64,000 bases of DNA, from NCBI GenBank assembly GCA_030710605.1, contig CP092874.1, positions 70,148,323-70,212,322 of the forward strand. Direction: 5' to 3'. The translations under genes and the position numbers were made by a program. The notes under the pieces are model-generated. The model made no database searches. It was not told the origin of the DNA and worked only from the letters and a program-made list of their open reading frames with translations. The stretch is from Cordylochernes scorpioides (lineage: Eukaryota; Arthropoda; Arachnida; Pseudoscorpiones; Chernetidae). Shown piece after piece: positions 29,571-38,485 of this stretch (its first letter is position 1; every line of letters begins with the position of its first letter).

Positions 29571-31536
29571 TTAAATGACTTGAGGAATAAGCAACAACAA
29601 CAACAGGATAGAGTAGACATCATGGAGTATAATAGAAGGACTATAATAGAAAAGCTGAAACAATGGGACCTAATTGAGATCGTTTAAATGACTTGAGGAA
29701 TAAGCAAAAACAACAACAACAGGATAGAGTAGCCATCATGGAGTATAATAGAAGGACTATAATAGAAAGGTTGAGACAATGGAACCTAATGGAGATCGTT
29801 TAAACGACTTGAGGAATAAGCAACAACAACAACAACAGGATAGAGTAGACATCATGGAGTATAATAGAAGGACTATAATAGAAAAGCTGAGACAATGGAA
29901 CCTAATGGAGATTGTTTAAACGACTTGAGGAATAAGCAACAACAACAACAACAGGATAGAGTAGACATCATGGAGTATAATAGAAGGACTATAATAGAAA
30001 AGCTGAGACAATGGAACCTAATGGAGATTGTTTAAACAACTTGAGGAATAAGCAACAACAACAACAGGATAGAGTAGACATCATGGAGTATAATAGAAGT
30101 ACTGTATTAGAAAAGCTGAGGCAATGGAACCTAATGGAGATTGTTTAAACAACTTGAGAAATAAGCAACAACAACAACAGGATAGAGTAGATATCATCGA
30201 GTATAATAGAAGGACTATAATAGAAAACCTGAGAAATGGGACCTAATGGAGATTGTTTAAATGACTTGAGGAATAAGCAACAACAACAACAGGATAGAGT
30301 AGACATCATGGAGTATAATAGATGGACTATAATAGAAAAGCTGAGACAATGGAACCTAATGGAGATTGTTTAAACGACTTGAGGAATAAGCAACAACAAC
30401 AACAGGATAGGGTATACATCATGGAGTATAATAGAAGGACTATAATAGAAAAGCTGAGACAATGGGACCTAATGGAGATTGTTTAAATGACTTGAGGAAT
30501 AAGCAACAACAACAACAGGATAGAGTAGACATCATGGAGTATAATAGAAGGACTATAATAGAAAAGCTGAGACAATGGAACCTAATGGAGATTGTTTAAA
30601 CGACTTGAGGGTTAAACAACAACAACAACAGGATAGAGTAGACATCATGGAGTATAATAGAAGGACTATAATAGAAAAGCTGAGACAATGGAACCTAATG
30701 GAGATTGTTTAAACGACTTGAGGAAAAAACGACAACAACAACAGGATAGAGTAGACATCATGGAGTATAATAGAAGGACTATAATAGAAAAGCTGAGACA
30801 ATGGGACCTAATGGAGATTGTTTAAATGACTTGAGGAATAAGCAACACCAACAACAACAACAGGATAGAGTAGACATCATGGAGTATAATAGAAGGACTA
30901 TAATAGAAAAGCTGAGACAATGGAACCTAATGGAGATTGTTTAAACAACTTGAGAAATAAGCAACAACAACAACAGGATAGAGTAGATATCATCGAGTAT
31001 AATAGAAGGACTATAATAGAAAAGCTGAGACAATGGAACCTCATGGAGATTGTTTAAACAACTTGAGAAATAAGCAACAACAACAACAGGATAGAGTAGA
31101 TATCATCGAGTATAATAGAAGGACTATAATAGAAAAGCTGAGACAATGGGACCTAATGGAGATTGTTTAAATGACTTGAGGAATAAGCAACAACAACAAC
31201 AGGATAGAGTAGACATCATGGAGTATAATAGAAGGACTATAATAGAAAAGCTGAGACAATGGAACCTAATGGAGATTGTTCAAACGACTTGAGGAATAAG
31301 CAACAACAACAACAGTATAGAATAGACATCATGGATTATAATAGAAGGACTATAATAGAAAAGCTGAGACAATGGGACCTAATGGATATCGTTTAAACGA
31401 CTTGAGGAATAAGCAACAACAACAGGATAGAGGAGACATCATGGAGTATAATAGAAGTACTATAATAGAAAAGCTGAGACAATGGAACCTAATGGAGATT
31501 GTTTAAACGACTTGAGGAATAAGCTACAACAACAGG

Positions 31537-32058
31537 TCATAAATGCAATCAATATCGAATTGAAAAAAAGACTAAAATCTTGTACTTGAATCTGATTTTG
31601 TCTTAAATGCGACAGGTCTTATTACCCTACAGTTATTCGACTTTAATGGTGTTTGGGACTCAACTTTTTTGCACTACGGTCTCAAACTTCGGTAGATCTA
31701 TAATCGCGCGTAGATCGCCTTTTGTTCTATGACATGGCCTACACAACAAGGACTTGATTGAACTAATGTGCAGACTTTATTGTCCCTGTATCTTAGGCAA
31801 GTCCACCCAGTGAATGAAAGCAGTCAATAGGGCGACTACGTAGAGTATACGTGCAGTAAAAGTATTTGTTCATAATAAGCCATAGAAACCAACGGTTACA
31901 TGTTATTTCCTTAACAGCTTTCTCTAGCCAACCAAATAGTCATCTCCAACACAATAAACAACTATCGCCCTTTCCAATCAAATATAGCAATCACCAAACA
32001 GCCATCTTAAAGCAAACATAGTCATTGTTGTATATTAACATATTCAATTATGAAAAAA
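31537..32058. other. Non-satellite spacer, no gene seen
   Basis: Mixed-composition sequence after the satellite edge. No reading frame, RNA gene or terminal repeat was recognised. Confidence 0.5.
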
Positions 32059-32060
32059 TA

Positions 32061-32789
32061 CAAGGGGGATCAATAAATAAGGTGAATTATCTTATTTCTT
32101 AAAAATTAAAAAAGCAAAAATAATTTAAACCACAGAATATTAAAATATATCATCGAGAGACTATTTAAGGTGTTCTGTTCTTTTTTCCCATAAACTAAAA
32201 TGGAAGCTCCCTTGAAGGATTGCACCACGCTTGAACAACGTGCAGTTATTCCTTTCTTGAATGCAGAAGGTATTCAAACATCTCAAATATGCCAAAGAAT
32301 GAAAAATATCTATGGTGAGTCTTGTTTGTCTCAAAAGAAAAAAAAAACATTTATAAATGGGTTAACGAGTTCAAAAATGGACGAATTACATGTATCGATA
32401 TTGATTCATGATTCTTCATGATAATGCAAGGCCGCATACATCATGTAAAACTGTATCTACAATCATTAAATTAGGTTTTGAAGTTTTAGAACACCCTGCA
32501 TATATCCAGACCTAGCCCACTCTGACTATCTCCTTTTTGGACTACTAAAGAAGGAGTTAAAGGGAAAGCGATTTGACTCGGATGAAGATGTCCAGAAAGT
32601 GGTGCAAGATTTTTTTCACACGCTTCCTAAGAGTGCCTATAAAGAGGGTATTTACAAGTTGCCAGAACGATGGAGACGATGTATAGAAAGCCAAGGTGAT
32701 TATTTTGAATAAATCAAGTCCTAAATTTTAATATCGTTCTTATTTTTTTAAATAAATTATAATTCACCTTAATTATTGATGCCACCTTG
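32061..32789 (+). mobile_element. Internally deleted mariner element (DD34D type)
   Basis: Terminal inverted repeats begin CAAGGGGGATCAATAAATAA on the left and, read inward, CAAGGTGGCATCAATAATTA on the right. Each is flanked by TA (32059-32060 and 32790-32791), the Tc1/mariner target duplication. The element is about 730 bp, against roughly 1.3 kb for a complete mariner. It keeps only the two ends of the transposase frame, so the central part is lost. It is non-autonomous and would need transposase in trans. Confidence 0.85.
32200..32712 (+). pseudogene. Mariner transposase remnant, central part missing
   Basis: The frame opens with MEAPLKDCTTLEQRAVIPFL, resembling the helix-turn-helix start of mariner transposases of the SETMAR-related group. 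It jumps within about 70 codons to the second catalytic block HDNARPHTSCKT, followed in other frames by FEVLEHPAY, a frame-broken SPDL-like block, and a well-kept C terminus (KRFDSDEDVQKVVQDFFHTL to YFE and a stop at 32710-32712). The first catalytic aspartate region is absent and there are frameshifts and stops. The intact frame 32200-32421 is only the N-terminal piece and is not a separate gene. Confidence 0.85.
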
Positions 32790-32830
32790 TAGTACAAGTG
32801 TGATATTGTATTGGGATAAGGTGCATAAAT

Positions 32831-33156
32831 TAAGAAAAAGGCATCTCCTTTTCGTGCAACTGAAAGTTGCTGATGGCTTGCGCCATTTATCGGAATAAAT
32901 ATCAACTATTCTCTTTGATTTTTAATAATTCCAGAATTGGCCAAATACCCATTCTTTATTAACCAAGAAACCACGCTGATGAAGGCCAACAACCCGAAAC
33001 GCGTCCATAGTTAGCTTTTCTTGATTAATCAAGAATGGGTAATTGGCCAAATCTGGAATAATTAAAAATCCACGAGAAAAGTTAATATTTATTCCGATAA
33101 ATGGCGCAAGCCATCAGCAACTTTCAGTTGCACGATAAGAAGATGCCTTTTTCTTA
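32831..33156 (+). mobile_element. Foldback element with hammerhead ribozyme in the loop
   Basis: Two arms of about 130 bp (32831-32963 and 33025-33156) are near-perfect reverse complements. The termini are TAAGAAAAAGGCATCT and its complement. The sequence between the arms carries a hammerhead-ribozyme core on the plus strand. The right arm matches the element at 50105-50288, so this copy looks like a normal element with an inverted duplicate of its 3' part fused upstream. No protein is encoded. Relationship to Penelope-like elements or retrozymes, which are known to carry hammerheads, is inference. Confidence 0.85.
32970..33011 (+). ncRNA. Hammerhead ribozyme, decayed copy
   Basis: The core box CTGATGA lies at 32976-32982 and the GAAA box at 32996-32999, followed by C and the short stem III GCGTC. 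The expected cleavage point is after C33005. Stem II is reduced to about two pairs (AGGC/ACCC around CAACA) and stem I (CCACG with CATAG) has lost pairs through apparent G-to-A changes relative to the copy at 50106. Core boxes are intact but self-cleavage is doubtful. Confidence 0.75.
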
Positions 33157-33180
33157 GTATTCAATTATATTGTATCTGCA

Positions 33181-33275
33181 CTATTTTGCATAGTTGGTTA
33201 TTTTTTAATAAGATAACGCTGTTTTGCCTAGTTGGTTATGCTTTTAGAAAATAACGCTGTTTTGCATAGTTATGA
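33181..33275 (+). repeat. Three short tandem repeats (GTTTTGCATAGTTGG)
   Basis: The phrase (G/A)CT(G/A)TTTTGC(A/C)TAGTTGGTTAT occurs twice, followed by a third truncated copy, at a spacing of roughly 37-47 bp. It is a small local tandem repeat with no further function visible. Confidence 0.6.
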
Positions 33276-33285
33276 ATTGTGCTTG

Positions 33286-33632
33286 GTAACATATAAATAC
33301 AGTTGTAGTTTTAGAGCGGTAGGCGAGTACCATGTAAGGCAAACATTGTATTCTATCTTGTTAAAAGCCATATTTGCCCACACAGTCGTGTTAGTAATTT
33401 GAGGTACATGTCGATACAACAGCCAACTTCAAGTCATAGTAATTCCCAACAGGTCATCTCCAATTATCCCCAGACAGCTCCTGATATCTCCAACCATCAC
33501 CCGCATCAACGCAACAAGAAGCCGTCAACGCCAGCCATCTTCCAAAATGGTCAACTCCATTCAGTCCAAGGTATTTATCATTTTTCGCATTTCCCTCATT
33601 TTAACTTCTAATCTATGCTTTTCAATAGTCTT
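33286..33632 (+). other. Unassigned stretch with one short open frame
   Basis: The frame at 33399-33611 reads 70 residues of Ser/Gln/His/Pro-rich protein (MRYMSIQQPTSSHSNSQQ onward). A GT that could act as a splice donor follows the CAAG near 33570, but I see no acceptor and no family. It may be chance or a low-complexity exon. No function is assigned. Confidence 0.2.
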
Positions 33633-33790
33633 CAATCGCATATGTAATTATTTAAATAAAAAGGCATATATTGGATCAAAATATCATTTATTTTACCAAT
33701 ATTTCAGTTGACTGAACGCCAACCTTTATCAAGGTATTATAAGATATTAAATAAAATGTTTAATATTGTATATATGTTTATATATATTTG

Positions 33791-34502
33791 GTGAGGTATC
33801 CAGTCAATTTAAGTTATGGTGTGCGATTCTGTCGACTCTCCCTATATTGTGTTGACCGAGAGGAACAGTCAGGATGTGGAGAGTTTTCCAGTACATCTCT
33901 GCACCTTGGAAGACCGTTAACAGTTCTCACAGAGTACAGGCAGTCGTGGTCGAGGCAGAGTGGAAAGCTTGGGAATGTCCATACACAAAAAATGAAGAGA
34001 CACAGTTGTACTAGGAAAGTTCCGTGAACAGATAGGGATCGAGCTCGGAGCGAAAGATGGAGATTTGAGAAGAGTCTTACTAGTCTACATGTTCGATGAG
34101 GTGGACCTTGACACAACCGACGAGGGCTCCCGCTGATGGTGAAGTGAATATTTATTTCTGCGAATTGCCAGCTTTATATATCTTTGCCGAGAGGAAGTAT
34201 TGGATTTCAGCGGATGCAACAAGGGCTTGGATCGGAAGAAGTGTCATTGTATACTTGCAACGCCCTATCTTCTAGGCCTCGTTGGACTCCTATCTCAATC
34301 TCTTGCTTTAGCTCAACTCTTAATATATTACAGAGTTTTATTTATTTATCCTCAGTTTGTACAAAGTACATTACATATGATGATGTGATGACACATGTCA
34401 ATCATGCGTATATTCATTTACAGATGTGTTTCTATTATACAACATGAAAATCTTGTTATAAGTATTATACAATTTGGGGTTGTTGGTTTAAATTACCATA
34501 TA
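33791..34502. other. Internal part of the foldback, no gene recognised
   Basis: Short frames occur on both strands at 33788-34447. None shows a motif I know, and overlapping frames on opposite strands suggest chance. It is probably internal sequence of the foldback element or an older insertion. Confidence 0.4.
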
Positions 34503-34504
34503 TA

Positions 34505-35809
34505 CAGGGTGTACCAGGTAAATTGGGAATTTCAACAATGGTATTTTAACTGAAATTTTTTGCAAGTAAAAATTAAAATATCCGAATGAAATTTGACACA
34601 GTAGTAGATAAAAGGATATAGTTTTTATTTATTCAATGTAGTTTCCATTATTAGCTACAACAGTCTCGAGGCGAGTGCGGAATGAAGCACAGGCCTTGGC
34701 GACGATGACCTTGTCCATTTGGGTCATAACCGTGTGAACTGCTTTCTTGACAGACTGGATGATGGTATGAGAAGCTTTGTTGACATCTCTCTCAACAACG
34801 CCCCATACATAGTAGTCGAGGGGATTGCAATCTGGAGAATTAGGGGGCCAAATATCAGGACCCCAGTGACTAGGGACGTTAAGTGTCAGCCACGATTGTG
34901 TCTTTTTTGCCTTATGGGCTGGAGCTGAGTCCTGTTGGAAGACATACTTCCTTCCTGCGGCCACCATGTCCATCCAAGGCTTCACAACGGTCTCCAGAAC
35001 ATTGATGTAGGTGTCAGCGTTCATCCTAAGGCCCTTCTCAAAGAAATGGGGAGGCATGACATCACCTTCACTGCTGATAACGCCAAGGACCATTACGGAG
35101 TCAGGAAATTTCGTGTGCATCACGACAGGTATCTCTGAGGGGTCTTTACAGATCCAGCGATCATTCCTGGGATTTACCTTTTGGTCCACGTCAAAGTTCT
35201 TTTCGTCAGAGAAGAACCTTAGCATGCCAAAAGAGTCGTGTTTCAGGTTGTTGAGGAGGGCAGCAGCCTTTCCTTTTCTGTTATTCTTCATATTCTCAGT
35301 CAGCAACTGACCTTTCCGAAGGGCATAAGACTTGAGACCAAGGTTCTCATGGATAGTTCTGACAATTGTCATTGAGCCAACGTCCATTTCCTTGGCTATG
35401 GCCCTCATGCTCTTCCCAGGGTTTCCATCAATCTTCTCCTTGACATTTTTGACAAATTCTTCGCCTCTTACCCTGTCCGATCGACGCGAGTGCTTTTTCC
35501 TTGTAGCTATCCCCTCTTTGTTACTGTCGGCCTCATCAAACTGCTTCTTGACACGATAAATAGTGGTTTTGGGCAACTTAAGAAAATCCACTATCTCTTT
35601 GGGGCTCCTTCCGGCGCGCAGAGCAACGATGATGGCAGCTCGATTTTCAAATTCTCGGTTACTCTTCATCATTACACTGCGCACACATGTACTGTTGCAT
35701 TTTACATGAATATGGCTACGTAATGAAAAAAAAAAACAAGTTTTTAATCTCAAGTAGTTTTTGTTTTATGGACTGTCAAAGTTAGTCCCAATTTACCTGG
35801 TACACCCTG
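34505..35809 (-). mobile_element. Intact mariner-like transposon, DD37D type
   Basis: Terminal inverted repeats start CAGGGTGTACCAGGTAAATT on both ends (right end read inward), and the element is flanked by TA at 34503-34504 and 35810-35811. The total length of about 1,305 bp is the normal size for a complete Tc1/mariner element. It carries one uninterrupted transposase gene on the minus strand. The near-identical ends and open frame suggest a recent insertion that may still be active. It sits inside the foldback element at 33633-36038. Confidence 0.93.
34629..35753 (-). CDS. Tc1/mariner transposase (DD37D)
   Basis: Cut-and-paste transposase of 374 codons from the first ATG. The start at 35672 (MMKSNREF) is more plausible, because the preceding 27 residues look non-conserved; that gives about 347 residues, typical of the family. 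The N terminus has a helix-turn-helix (IIVALRAGRSPKEIVDFLKL, then PKTTIYRVKKQF), followed by a second one (MRAIAKEMDVGSMTIVRTIH). The catalytic acidic residues are visible: D in FFSDEKNF, D in FQQDSAPAH, and D in PDCNPLDYYVWG. There are 37 residues between the second and third, hence DD37D rather than DD34D (mariner) or DD34E (Tc1). No stop or frameshift interrupts it. Several shorter frames on the opposite strand are shadows. Host role: none; the protein should act on the terminal repeats of this element in the nucleus. Confidence 0.93.
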   Translation of the reverse strand: MRLKTCFFFSLRSHIHVKCNSTCVRSVMMKSNREFENRAAIIVALRAGRSPKEIVDFLKLPKTTIYRVKKQFDEADSNKEGIATRKKHSRRSDRVRGEEFVKNVKEKIDGNPGKSMRAIAKEMDVGSMTIVRTIHENLGLKSYALRKGQLLTENMKNNRKGKAAALLNNLKHDSFGMLRFFSDEKNFDVDQKVNPRNDRWICKDPSEIPVVMHTKFPDSVMVLGVISSEGDVMPPHFFEKGLRMNADTYINVLETVVKPWMDMVAAGRKYVFQQDSAPAHKAKKTQSWLTLNVPSHWGPDIWPPNSPDCNPLDYYVWGVVERDVNKASHTIIQSVKKAVHTVMTQMDKVIVAKACASFRTRLETVVANNGNYIE

Positions 35810-36377
35810 TATATGTTTAATATAGATTAATACTGTATTTCAGTTGGCTGAAACCTTGGCTTTATCAGGGTATTATAACATATTAATCGTATATTAAACA
35901 CACATATATATATATGTTTAATATACCATTAATGTGTTATAATACCTTGATAAAGGTTGGCGTTCAGCCAACTGAAATATCAGTAAAATAAATGATATTT
36001 TGATCGAATATATGCCTTTTTAATTAAATATGCGATTGCTCTATTTTCAATTAATATTTAATTATAGTTATTTTCTTCTTTGTTAAATCATTCTTAAATA
36101 TCAATTTTACCATAACTATTTTTACACCTTTTAAATAGTACCACAAATTTTAATTCTTGTAAACCTTATTTTACTCTTAATAACTAGTTCTAAATATAAT
36201 ACATCTCATTCCATATTTTACTTTTAAAACATTTACAATTGAACCATTTGAACATTTTCTCTTTTCTAATTCTATATGTAAAACGGTCGGCTAAGAAAAC
36301 AACACAAAATATTACATATTTCTCTCATCAAACTTTTTTATCAACAATTAACAGATATTTAACACTGTTTAACATAC

Positions 36378-36612
36378 TGTCAAGAAGCTCAGCGGCTCCA
36401 ATCACAAGAGGCCCCATGGGACGTCTGTCAATCATCGCTGGACACCGGGTGTGAGGGGTTCTGGGGAATCTGGCCGGCGGGGGGAGCTGACGTCCCTGAT
36501 TAGGATTAACTTTAACTTGGGTAAGTTGTACTTTATCCATCTCCCTATAAATATCGCTTATAATAAATTAATTATCCCCAAACTTGCCCTTGCTTTATTT
36601 ATCTCCGCGACA
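36378..36612 (+). mobile_element. Solo LTR (TGTCAAG...CGCGACA family)
   Basis: Starts TGTCAAGAAGCTC and ends CTCCGCGACA. It is a diverged, shorter copy of the minus-strand LTR at 57620-57918: shared phrases are CATGGGAC, TGTCAATCAT, GTGTGAGGGGTTCT and CTCCCTATAAATA. CCTATAAATA near 36545 is a plausible TATA box and ATAATAAAT a possible poly(A) region. No internal coding region is attached and no clear target duplication is visible on the left. Confidence 0.75.
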
Positions 36613-36616
36613 ATAT

Positions 36617-37069
36617 TGTCGCGTATATCAGCCTGAAAAACACCTACAACCTCCCCCAATAGATGGCGCTTTGGCCTTTTTCTAGTCTGGAACTAGTGTG
36701 GATATAGCTGGCTATTGTCGTCCTGTTTCCTGAGGCAAATAAGTGTAAATATCCGTTGATATTGGCGCTGGGATGTAAAATAGTGTAAATACCTGTTAAA
36801 TGATATTCGAGTTATTATGTAATATGGTTTAAAGAAGACAATAAAAAGGGAGGAGTATTAGAAGTCTTGTTGCCGGTTGCTGTTATGACTCTCTCGCCAA
36901 CACCACAGTCGCTACTCTTCTGGTAAGTCTCTCGTGTCCCCCCACTAGTGGTAAGGCCGAGAGATACTGCCAGAGGAAAGGAGATCCACCTGAGTGGTGG
37001 TTCTCAGGTAGGTGATCCACGGCGGAAGAAGTGCGTCGTCGCGAAGAACTGGAGGGGTCAGCCGCGACA
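36617..37069 (+). mobile_element. Candidate solo LTR flanked by ATAT
   Basis: Begins TGTCGCG and ends CGCGACA, a perfect 7-bp terminal inversion with LTR-like TG...CA ends. It is flanked by ATAT at 36613-36616 and 37070-37073. AATAAAAAGGG near 36840 and a GC-richer 3' half are compatible with an LTR. No protein is encoded. I did not find a second copy in the window, so the family assignment rests on the termini and the direct repeat. Confidence 0.55.
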
Positions 37070-37118
37070 ATATTGTAACATAGTATTTATTAATTTTATT
37101 TATGTAACATAGTATTTA

Positions 37119-37765
37119 TTAAATTATAAAACTATTTTAGAGGCGTAATATTCTTTTTTAAAATAAAACAATTTCTACTGTCCTTACTGCGATGGAAAAA
37201 TTAAAGGGAGGGCCTGGCTCATCAGTGGTGAACCCTCCCAGCGGTTTCGCCAGTTTAATCTACCATACCGCTGTTATATTGCATTTTTGGAACTTCCTTT
37301 TATAGGTGACTGTTGTAAGACTCTTGGAATGGGTATTTTAGAAGAACTATGGACATAAGCTTTTAGGACAGCAGAATTAAATATAATTATAAATATATAA
37401 TATGCTTCGAGCAATCGCTCTTCCGCAAATATCAAATTGTGTCTTTTATTAGAACAATAATGTTACGATGTACTAGAGCGCCATCTGTTATTAAATTATA
37501 AAACTATTTTAGAGGCGTAATATTCTTTTTTAAAATAAAACAATTTCTACTGTCCTTACTGCGATGGAAAAATGTCACCTATAAAAGGAAGTTCCAAAAA
37601 TGCAATATAACAGCGGTATGGTAGATTAAACTGGCGAAACCGCTGGGAGGGTTCACCACTGATGAGCCAGGCCCTCCCTTTAATTTTTCCATCGCAGTAA
37701 GGACAGTAGAAATTGTTTTATTTTAAAAAAGAATATTACGCCTCTAAAATAGTTTTATAATTTAA
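37119..37765. mobile_element. Foldback MITE nested in the TRIM-A 5' LTR
   Basis: Arms of about 192 bp (37119-37310 and 37574-37765) are nearly perfect reverse complements. The spacer (37311-37573) contains a further direct copy of the arm start. The inner part has GGCTCATCAGTGGTGAACCC and TTAGGACAGCAGAATTA, shared with 45025-45640; the ACAATTTCTACTGTCCTTAC phrase is shared with 60905-61080. No coding capacity. The terminal phrase AACAGATGGCG is shared with the 60.9-kb copy. Confidence 0.85.
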
Positions 37766-37964
37766 TAACAGATGGCGCTCTAGTACATCGTAATAGTATT
37801 TATTAATTTTATTATTTTTTATTAACAGAGTTTTATATCTTGCGACTCTGTAAATTTCCCTCGTGGCTTATCTTTTGTTTACAATTCATAGTTGGTCCTT
37901 CCCTGAAATAAATTGTTGTCTCCTCCTGAAGTTTTAGTCTTCCCTAATTTTCCACGTAGCATTT

Positions 37965-37982
37965 TGGTGGAGATGCCGGGGA
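37965..37982 (+). other. Primer-binding site, complementary to tRNA-Ala 3' end
   Basis: TGGTGGAGATGCCGGGGA is the exact complement of 18 nt at the 3' end of a typical animal tRNA-Ala, including CCA. It lies 3 nt after the end of the 5' LTR, where reverse transcription of an LTR retrotransposon is primed. This assigns the TRIM orientation as plus. Confidence 0.85.
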
Positions 37983-38485
37983 AGTTAGGGAAGACAAACT
38001 GAAGATCGCCGAGAAGAATTTGAAGCCATGGGTGCTGTAATCCACATTTTTAGAGACTGGCTCCAGGATTCCACCGCCGTGTCAAAGCCAAGACTTCCTT
38101 CCAAGATGACGATGTCCCTATAGACGACGATACGACGACAAAGCCACTCTTCATGCCGCAAGAAAATGGACGCAAAGGTACTAGGGACAAAGTTCCAAGA
38201 CTTCGATGGAATCCTTGGCAGAATCACGTCAAATCCACGTCAGTATCTACAATAATTGCTAGCTGTGAGTTACAGCTCCCATAAGGAAGAAACTATGTGA
38301 CATAGTATTTATTAATTTTATTATTTTTTACTAACAGAGTGGTCATTTTTTTATGTTTATATCTTGCGACTATGTAAATTTCCCTCGTGGCTTATCTTTT
38401 GTTTACATTTCATAGTTGGTCCTTCCCTGAAATAAATTGTTGTCTCCTCCTGAAGTTTTTGTCTTCCCTAATTTTCCACGTGGCA

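Larger units (their letters stand above)
593..31536 (+). repeat. ~112-bp satellite array with internal CAA microsatellite
   Basis: About 275 head-to-tail monomers. The consensus runs from GAGACAATGGAACCTAATGG through a 12-bp perfect palindrome TCGTTTAAACGA, a (CAA)n-CAG run, GATAGAGTAGACATCATGG and AGTATAATAGAAGGAC to AAAAGCT. Monomer length varies mainly because n in the CAA run varies from about 2 to 7; the first spacings are 117 and 114 bp. The plus strand of a monomer reads as a stop-free, helix-prone, Gln-rich peptide (MEPNGDRLNDLRN, a Q run, then DRVDIMEYNRRTIIEKL). Most monomers are not a multiple of three, so the frame shifts at each junction and meets a stop after about ten residues. 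The short ORFs on both strands, including Cys-rich ones on the minus strand, are therefore repeat artefacts. The array starts with a partial monomer and ends abruptly in a CAA run. It could be pericentromeric or another heterochromatic satellite. Confidence 0.97.
33633..36038. mobile_element. Large foldback element, host of an inserted mariner
   Basis: The left arm (33633 to about 33740) is the reverse complement of the right arm (about 35930-36038). Both contain AAAAAGGCATATATT and an internal stem-loop, GGTTGGC/GCCAACT around GTTCA, flanked by TTGATAA and GAAA. A third partial copy of the arm, in direct orientation to the left arm, lies at 35835-35895. The mariner at 34505-35809 is nested inside. 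The stem-loop resembles a decayed hammerhead core (TTGATAA for CTGATGA), but stem I is not supported. Confidence 0.7.
37074..38485 (+). mobile_element. TRIM-A: miniature LTR retrotransposon, tRNA-Ala primed
   Basis: The 3' LTR is 38296-38485 (TGTGACATAG...CACGTGGCA, 190 bp). The 5' LTR is 37074-37961 but is split by a foldback MITE, leaving 37074 to about 37105 and about 37790-37961. ATAT flanks both ends (37070-37073, 38486-38489). After the 5' LTR comes an exact tRNA-Ala primer-binding site. The internal region is only about 330 bp, and a purine stretch AAGGAAGAAA precedes the 3' LTR. It encodes no gag or pol, so it is a terminal-repeat retrotransposon in miniature that needs proteins in trans. 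Its internal sequence is homologous, in inverse orientation, to 63340-63540 and 61740-61860 (TRIM-C). Confidence 0.87.

Noticed and set aside
34719-35723. Plus-strand frames of 67-99 residues
   Set aside because: Shadows of the minus-strand transposase gene.
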